NCBI RefSeq assembly: GCF_052114605.1
Contig: NZ_JBFRFB010000004.1
Location: forward strand, 62,001-126,000
Length of the DNA: 64,000 bases
Source of the DNA: Microvirga sp052114605
Lineage (GTDB): Bacteria > Pseudomonadota > Alphaproteobacteria > Rhizobiales > Beijerinckiaceae
Direction of reading: 5' to 3'
The translations under genes were made by a program, and so were the position numbers. Under the pieces are notes generated by a model. The model was not told where the DNA came from and did no database searches. It worked only from the letters and a program-made list of their open reading frames with translations. Positions 58,500-64,000 of this stretch are shown one piece after another (the stretch's first letter is position 1; the number at the start of each line of letters is the position of its first letter).

Positions 58500-59915
58500 G
58501 TGCTCCATGTCTCGACCCGCGGGGAGGCTCCCGCGCTTGGCTTTTCCGATGCGCTTCTGGCCGGCCTTGCCAGGGACGGCGGCCTGTATCTGCCGGAAAG
58601 CTGGCCGAGCCTGTCCAAGGCCACGATTCAGGGCTTTGCCGGAAAATCCTATGCGGAGGTCGCGAAGGCAGTCCTCGGGCCGCTGGTCGATGGGGATATC
58701 AGCGAGGCCGATCTCGGCCTCATGATAGACAAGGCCTACAGTTCCTTCCGCCATCAGGCCGTGTGCCCCCTCACGCAGCTCGACGACAACCTCTTCGTGC
58801 TCGAACTCTTCCACGGTCCGACGCTGGCCTTCAAGGACGTTGCCATGCAGCTCCTCGGGCGGCTGATGAACCATGTGCTGAAGGCGCGAGGCGCTCGCGC
58901 CACCATCGTCGGCGCAACCTCGGGCGATACGGGGAGTGCGGCGGTCGAGGCGTTCAAGGGGCTCGATCAAGTCGATATCTTCATCCTCTATCCGCATGGC
59001 CGCGTGTCGGACGTGCAGCGCCGCCAGATGACGACGGTGGCATCTCCCAACGTGCATGCGCTCGCGGTCGAGGGCAATTTCGACGATTGCCAGAGCATGG
59101 TGAAGGCCATGTTCAACAACGGCCGCTTCCGCGACGAGCTGCAGCTCTCGGGCGTGAACTCCATCAACTGGGCGCGCGTCGCTGCGCAGGCCGTATATTA
59201 CTTCACCGCCGCCGTGGCGCTCGGCGCGCCGCACCGGCCCATCTCGTTCTCGGTGCCGACCGGCAATTTCGGCGACATCCTCGCCGGTTGGGCCGCCAAG
59301 CGCATGGGCCTGCCCATCGAGCGGTTGATGATCGGCACGAATGCCAACGACATTCTCGCCCGCACGCTCGGCAGCGGCACCTATGAGATCAAGGGCGTCG
59401 AGCCCACGACCTCTCCGTCGATGGACATCCAAATCTCCTCGAATTTCGAGCGTCTGCTGTTCGAAGCCTATGGGCGGGACAGTGAAGCGATCCGCCGCCT
59501 GATGGCGAGTCTCAACCAGTCCCGCGCCTTCATGATCGAGGCAGGCCCGCTTGCCCGCATCCGCGAGGAGTTCTCGGCCGAGGCCGTCAACGAAACGAAC
59601 GTGCTTGACGAGATGACTGAAACCTATCGCAAAACCGGCTATGTGCTCGATCCGCATTCAGCCGTCGGCACCCGCGCGGGGCGTGCCCTGTTGAAGACCA
59701 ATCCCGAAGTGCCGGTCGTGGCACTGTCCACCGCCCACCCCGCCAAGTTCCCGGATGCGGTCGAGCGCGCCACGGGCCTGCGCCCCGCACTCCCGCCGCA
59801 CATGGCCGATCTCATGGAGCGCAAGGAGAGCTTCGCGGTGCTTCCCAACGAACAGGCTGCGGTCGAGCGCTTCATCCGCGAGCGCGCCCGCGCCGTCAAA
59901 GGCGCTGCTGCATGA
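58500..59915 (+). CDS. thrC: Threonine synthase
   Basis: Converts O-phospho-L-homoserine to threonine with PLP. It has 471 residues, the longer class of the enzyme. The N-terminus MLHVSTRGEAPALGFSDALLAGLARDGGLYLP is standard in Hyphomicrobiales. The PLP Lys lies in HGPTLAFKDVAMQLLG near residue 112, with GATSGDTGSAAVEAF near 140 binding the phosphate. The start is GTG at 58500, 8 nt after AGGAG. Its end overlaps the M16 peptidase start by 4 nt. Confidence 0.97.
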   Translation: MLHVSTRGEAPALGFSDALLAGLARDGGLYLPESWPSLSKATIQGFAGKSYAEVAKAVLGPLVDGDISEADLGLMIDKAYSSFRHQAVCPLTQLDDNLFVLELFHGPTLAFKDVAMQLLGRLMNHVLKARGARATIVGATSGDTGSAAVEAFKGLDQVDIFILYPHGRVSDVQRRQMTTVASPNVHALAVEGNFDDCQSMVKAMFNNGRFRDELQLSGVNSINWARVAAQAVYYFTAAVALGAPHRPISFSVPTGNFGDILAGWAAKRMGLPIERLMIGTNANDILARTLGSGTYEIKGVEPTTSPSMDIQISSNFERLLFEAYGRDSEAIRRLMASLNQSRAFMIEAGPLARIREEFSAEAVNETNVLDEMTETYRKTGYVLDPHSAVGTRAGRALLKTNPEVPVVALSTAHPAKFPDAVERATGLRPALPPHMADLMERKESFAVLPNEQAAVERFIRERARAVKGAAA

Positions 59916-61195
59916 ACGAGCATTTCGTCCGCGAGAAGCGGGTCGATATCACCAGGCTTTCCAACGGCCTCACCGTCGCCACCGAGCGCATGCCCGAAAT
60001 CGCCACCGCGACGCTCGGCGTATGGGTGGGCACCGGCTCGCGCCACGAGCAGGCCCATGAACATGGCCTCTCGCACCTCATCGAGCACATGGCCTTCAAG
60101 GGTACGGCGCGCCGCTCCGCGCGGCAGATCGCCGAAGACATCGAGAATGTGGGCGGCGACATCAATGCCGCGACGAGTGTGGAATACACGAGCTACACCG
60201 CGCGCGTGCTCGGCGAGAACGTGGATGTCGCGCTGGACGTTCTCGGCGACATCCTCATCAACTCGGCATTCGACGAAGCGGAGCTTGCCCGCGAGAAGGG
60301 CGTGATCCTGCAGGAACACGCCGCCGTCGAGGATACGCCGGACGATCTCATCTACGACGCCTTCATGGAAACGGCGTTCACCGGCCAGCCCGTGGGCCGC
60401 CCGATCCTCGGCACGCCGGACACCATCAAGAGCTTCGATGCGGACACGATCCGCGCCTTCCTCGCTCGCGAATACATTCCGGCGAAGATGGTGCTCGCCG
60501 CCGCGGGCGACGTGGACCATGCGCAGATCGTCGATGCCGCCGAGCGGCTTTTCGGATCGATGCCTGCCGCCGATATCCAGCAGCCACATTCCGGCACTTA
60601 CACGGGCGGCGAGAGGCGGATTTCCCGCAAGCTCGAACAAGCCAATATCGTGCTCGGCCTGCCAGGCCTGTCATTCAAGGATCCCGGCTATTACGGCGCG
60701 CACCTTTTCGCCCATATCCTCGGCGGCGGCCTCACCTCCCGCCTGTGGCATGAGGTCCGCGAAACGCGGGGGCTGGCCTATTCCATCGATTCATTTCACT
60801 GGCCCTTCTCCGATTGCGGCCTGTTCGGCATCGGCGCCGGAACGGCGGGTGCGGACGTCAAAAACCTGATGGAAGTGACGCTGGCCTGCATGCGCCAGGC
60901 GACGCAGGACATCAGCGAGATCGAAATGATCCGCGCCAAGGCGCAGATGAAGGTGGCCCTGCTGACAGCTCTTGAAACGCCCGGCGGGCGCATCGAGCGC
61001 GTGGCGCGCCAGCTTCTCTCCTGGGGGCGGATCGTCGGCAGCGACGAGATCGTCAAGAAAGTCGATGTCCTCGATCAGGATCACGTGCGCGCGGCAGGCA
61101 GCCGGCTCCTTGAGGGACAGCCGACATTGGCAGCCATCGGCCCCATCAAGGGGCTCCCTTCCCTGGACAAGATTGTCGCCGGGCTGCGTGGATGA
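59912..61195 (+). CDS. M16-family zinc metallopeptidase (mitochondrial processing peptidase-like)
   Basis: A 427-residue soluble peptidase related to the MPP beta subunit. The inverted zinc motif HLIEHMAFKGT lies at about residues 56-66, with the distal Glu in DVALDVLGDILINSAFDEAELAREKGVI near 130. The second M16 domain starts near 200 (ANIVLGLPGLSFKDPGYYGAHLF). ATGA overlap with thrC indicates coupling, an arrangement common in Rhizobiales. The substrate in bacteria is unclear; it may degrade oligopeptides. Confidence 0.93.
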   Translation: MNEHFVREKRVDITRLSNGLTVATERMPEIATATLGVWVGTGSRHEQAHEHGLSHLIEHMAFKGTARRSARQIAEDIENVGGDINAATSVEYTSYTARVLGENVDVALDVLGDILINSAFDEAELAREKGVILQEHAAVEDTPDDLIYDAFMETAFTGQPVGRPILGTPDTIKSFDADTIRAFLAREYIPAKMVLAAAGDVDHAQIVDAAERLFGSMPAADIQQPHSGTYTGGERRISRKLEQANIVLGLPGLSFKDPGYYGAHLFAHILGGGLTSRLWHEVRETRGLAYSIDSFHWPFSDCGLFGIGAGTAGADVKNLMEVTLACMRQATQDISEIEMIRAKAQMKVALLTALETPGGRIERVARQLLSWGRIVGSDEIVKKVDVLDQDHVRAAGSRLLEGQPTLAAIGPIKGLPSLDKIVAGLRG

Positions 61196-61389
61196 TCGGC
61201 AAACATGACCTTAGGTCACGCCCAAATCTCCTCAATCCCGCCGCAAACTGGCTTCATGCGCGTGGTTAACGATAACAAACGAGTCCTGCGGACAAGTCAG
61301 ACCGGTTCCCGGCTCCGCCTTGCCCTCGGGCTCCCTGACCGGTACCAATCCAGCTTAACCGTATTGTACCGGACGAAAGAACCGAAGCG

Positions 61390-64000
61390 TTGCGGATCGT
61401 ATCTTTCGCCATAGCCTTTCTTCTGGCGGCATTTGTGGGGCTCGCCTGGCCATCGAGCGGCTGGGCGGTGGAATCCGTTCGCGTCGACCCCAAGATGAAG
61501 GCGATCGACCTCACGCCCGCCATCGAACGGTATAAGTCCGACGGCGACGAGATCCGTATCTCCACCGCGCCCGGCCGCGACGGCATCGTGCGCCGCATCG
61601 CCGTGAAGGCGCGCGAGTCGGGTCTGCGCCAGGACTGGATCGTCTTCGCACTCACCAACGATACCGACGAGCAGGTGGACCGTCTTCTGGTCGCTCCGCA
61701 TTTCCGGCTTACCGGCTCCGGCGTTCTCTGGCCCGATCTCGGCTCGTCCCGCATCGCGGCGGTCACCGCAAGCCAGGGCATTCGGCCCGAGCGGGATGAC
61801 AGCCCCGACGCGGACGTGTTCCTCATCACGCTCGATCCCGGCTCCACCGTCACCTTCGTGGCGGAGCTTCGCACCGACAACCTGCCCCAGCTGCACCTGT
61901 GGAATGCGGATGCCTACAAGGAGCGCGTGAACGGGCTGACCCTCTACAAGGGCATCATCATCGGCATCGCGGGCCTGATGGCCCTGTTTCTCACCATCGT
62001 TTTCGTGGTCAAGGGCGCCCTGATCTTCCCGGCAGCCGCCGCGCTCGCCTGGGCGGTGCTGGCCTATGCGTGCATCGATTTCGGCTTCTTCCAACGCATC
62101 TTTCCCATTTCCGAGACGACCGAGCAGATCTATCGCGCCGGTGCCGAGGCCGTACTGGCTGCAACGCTCCTGGTGTTCCTGTTCGCCTATCTCAACCTCA
62201 ATCGCTGGCATGTGCGCTACAGCCACGTGACGGCCTTCTGGCTCGCCTTCCTGGGCGCGCTCATCGGCCTTGCGATCATCGACGCGCCGGTGGCGGCGGG
62301 CGTGGCGCGCATGTCCATCGCCGCGGTGGCCGGCATCGGCTTCATTCTCGTGATCCATCTGGCGACGCACGGCTATGACCGCGCGATCATGCTCGTGCCC
62401 ACCTGGCTCCTGCTGATCGCCTGGGTCGTGGCTGCGAGCTTCACGGTGGTCGGACACGTCCTGTCCGATATCGCGCCCTCGGCCCTCGTTGGGGGCCTCG
62501 TTCTCATCGTCATGCTCATCGGCTTCACGGTGATGCAGCACGCCTTCGCGGGCGGCGGCTTCGCGCGCGGCTTCGTGAACGATACGGAGCGCCGTGCGCT
62601 CGCCCTCGCAGGCGCCGGCGACATCGTGTTCGACTGGGACGTGGTGGCCGACAACATCTTCGTCAGCCCCGAGATGGAGCATCAACTCGGCCTGAAGCGC
62701 GGCGCGCTGGAAGGCCCCGCCTCCGCCTGGCTCGATCTGATCCATCCTTTCGACAAGGACCGCTATCGCCTTGCTCTCGATACGGTCATCGAGCAGCGCC
62801 GCGGTCGCCTCGTTCAGGACTTCCGCCTGCGCTCGACATCCAATGCGCATCACTGGTATCGCCTGAAGGCACGTCCGGTCATCGGTTCCGATGGCGAGGT
62901 GATTCGCATCGTCGGTACCTTGTCCGATGTGACGAGCAGCAAGAACGCCGAAGAGCGCCTGCTGCACGATGCGGTGCATGACAACCTGACCAGCCTGCCG
63001 AACCGCCAGCTTTTCTATGATCGCCTCGAAACGGCTCTGACATTCGCGAGCCAGGACGATGCCTTGCGCCCGACGGTACTCGTCATCGACCTCGACAAAT
63101 TAAAGGAAGCCAACGAGCAATTCGGCTATGCCGCCGGCGACGCAATCCTGCTCACGCTCTCCCGCCGTCTCGGCCGTCTGCTCAAGCCCCAGGATACGGT
63201 GGCGCGTATTTCGGGCGATGAATTCGCGATCATCCTGCTCTCCGAGCGCGAGCCCGACCGCATCATCGCTTTCGCCGACATGGTCCGCCGCATCGTCACG
63301 ACGCCGGTGACCTACAGCGAGCGCGAGATTTTCATCACGGCCTCCATCGGCATCGCCCTGCACGATCCGCAGATCGCGGCGCGGCGCGAGGAAGTGCTGC
63401 GCAACGCCGAGATCGCCATGGCCCATGCGCGCCGCCACGGCGGCGACCGCATCGAGGTGTTCCGCCCCACCATGCGCTCGGACCGCAGCGACCATTTCAC
63501 GATGGAAACCGATCTGCGTCACGCCCTCGAGCGCAACGAGATGAAGGTGCTGTTCAAGCCCATCGTGCGCTTGGAGGACAGGACCATCGCCGGTTTCGAA
63601 TCCATGCTGCGCTGGGATCATCCACGGCTGGGCCGCATCGGGCCGGAGGACTTCATGTCCATCGCCGAGGAGACGGGCCTCATCGTCAAGCTCAGCGGGT
63701 TCCTGCTCGAGCAGACCGCGCGCGAGCTGGCGATCTGGCAAGGCGCGCTCGAAGTCGAGCCGCCGATTTTCGCCAGCGTCAACATGTCGAGCCACCACCT
63801 GCTGCGTCATGACCTGCTGCAGGATGTGAAGACCGTTATCGCACGCACACGCGTCCTGCCCGGATCACTCAAGATCGAGATGACGGAAAGTCTCGTGATG
63901 GAGAACCCGGAATACTCGGCTCAAATGCTCACGCGCCTGCGCGATCTCGGCGCCGGTCTCTCGCTCGACGATTTCGGGACGGGCTATTCCGCCCTCTCCT
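61390..64000 (+). CDS. Membrane PAS-GGDEF-EAL protein, C-terminus beyond the window
   Basis: At least 870 residues, open to the right edge. The start is probably TTG at 61390, giving a signal-like segment (IVSFAIAFLLAAFVGLAW). Residues 30-180 form an extracytoplasmic beta-rich domain, about 185-390 several transmembrane helices like a 7TMR-DISM module. A PAS domain follows (about 400-520), then GGDEF (about 530-690, motif SGDEF at 605) and EAL (from about 700). The EAL signature is ESM (GFESMLRWDHP near 735), but catalytic Glu, the Asn in SVNMS, Glu in IEMTES and DDFGTGYS remain. It probably makes or breaks cyclic di-GMP. Confidence 0.88.
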   Translation, partial: MRIVSFAIAFLLAAFVGLAWPSSGWAVESVRVDPKMKAIDLTPAIERYKSDGDEIRISTAPGRDGIVRRIAVKARESGLRQDWIVFALTNDTDEQVDRLLVAPHFRLTGSGVLWPDLGSSRIAAVTASQGIRPERDDSPDADVFLITLDPGSTVTFVAELRTDNLPQLHLWNADAYKERVNGLTLYKGIIIGIAGLMALFLTIVFVVKGALIFPAAAALAWAVLAYACIDFGFFQRIFPISETTEQIYRAGAEAVLAATLLVFLFAYLNLNRWHVRYSHVTAFWLAFLGALIGLAIIDAPVAAGVARMSIAAVAGIGFILVIHLATHGYDRAIMLVPTWLLLIAWVVAASFTVVGHVLSDIAPSALVGGLVLIVMLIGFTVMQHAFAGGGFARGFVNDTERRALALAGAGDIVFDWDVVADNIFVSPEMEHQLGLKRGALEGPASAWLDLIHPFDKDRYRLALDTVIEQRRGRLVQDFRLRSTSNAHHWYRLKARPVIGSDGEVIRIVGTLSDVTSSKNAEERLLHDAVHDNLTSLPNRQLFYDRLETALTFASQDDALRPTVLVIDLDKLKEANEQFGYAAGDAILLTLSRRLGRLLKPQDTVARISGDEFAIILLSEREPDRIIAFADMVRRIVTTPVTYSEREIFITASIGIALHDPQIAARREEVLRNAEIAMAHARRHGGDRIEVFRPTMRSDRSDHFTMETDLRHALERNEMKVLFKPIVRLEDRTIAGFESMLRWDHPRLGRIGPEDFMSIAEETGLIVKLSGFLLEQTARELAIWQGALEVEPPIFASVNMSSHHLLRHDLLQDVKTVIARTRVLPGSLKIEMTESLVMENPEYSAQMLTRLRDLGAGLSLDDFGTGYSALS

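Noticed and set aside
61255..61370. GTTAACGATAAC and CTTAACC before the GGDEF-EAL gene as CtrA control
   Set aside because: Single half-sites about 85 nt apart without the required paired spacing; too common to call.

Overview
This is 64 kb of ordinary chromosome from a high-GC alphaproteobacterium, most likely Hyphomicrobiales (Rhizobiales) and plausibly near Methylobacteriaceae or Microvirga. The placement rests on gene content, not on a marker gene: a CcrM-type DNA methyltransferase, a separate ATP synthase F0 operon with paired b' and b subunits, an aa3 cytochrome oxidase cluster in the usual rhizobial order, an ETF-ubiquinone oxidoreductase, an IalB-family protein, two-gene glycine dehydrogenase, and GTTC-N7-GTTC direct repeats of the alphaproteobacterial LexA type. 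I found no tRNA, rRNA, CRISPR array, prophage, intact insertion sequence or replication origin.

Layout. 0-5 kb: an AcuI/YhdH-type oxidoreductase (cut by the window edge), an MFS transporter, a SleB-type cell wall hydrolase, an XRE regulator divergent from a small membrane protein, and a GFA-family protein. 5-13 kb (minus strand): pyruvate phosphate dikinase with a coupled small membrane protein, an L,D-transpeptidase, and sppA-glyQ-glyS. 13-21 kb: a small Arg/Tyr-rich secreted protein, a DUF2007 protein overlapping a tRNA1(Val)-type methyltransferase, two isoprenoid genes (polyprenyl diphosphate synthase and ispE), a TPR protein and ETF-QO. 21-31 kb is rich in DNA maintenance: ogt, a family 4-like uracil-DNA glycosylase, a YpfJ-type metallopeptidase, moaB, two poorly known minus-strand genes, a radical SAM gene behind two tandem LexA-type boxes, rnhB, ccrM, then two convergent LysR genes.

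31-42 kb: an antibiotic biosynthesis monooxygenase-like protein with a DUF2798 protein, mutY divergent from a dciA-like gene, a DsbA-like thioredoxin, smc, and the ATP synthase F0 operon atpI-atpB-atpE-atpF'-atpF. That operon has a strong sigma70-like promoter, a double hairpin after atpE and a terminator after atpF. 42-48 kb (minus strand): gcvT-gcvH-osmC-gcvPA-gcvPB behind a tandem glycine riboswitch. The set builds the glycine cleavage system, with an OsmC-family gene inserted in it. 48-50.5 kb: a CNNM/HlyC-type CBS protein, a lipoprotein and an IalB-family protein.

50.7-57.3 kb: the cytochrome c oxidase cluster coxB-coxA-ctaB-coxF-ctaG-coxC-DUF983-SURF1, covering subunits II, I and III, heme O synthesis, CuB delivery and assembly. 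57.3-64 kb: a small membrane protein, a GNAT acetyltransferase with a structured leader, thrC overlapping an M16 peptidase gene, and a large membrane PAS-GGDEF-EAL protein running off the right edge. Several intergenic gaps carry two families of REP-like inverted repeats, one centred on GTCATCCCGGACG/GATCCGGGAT and one on CCTCCCCCTTGTGGGGAGG. The signal most worth following is the pair of LexA-type boxes at 25841-25873, between the radical SAM gene and a divergent pair of poorly characterised genes.
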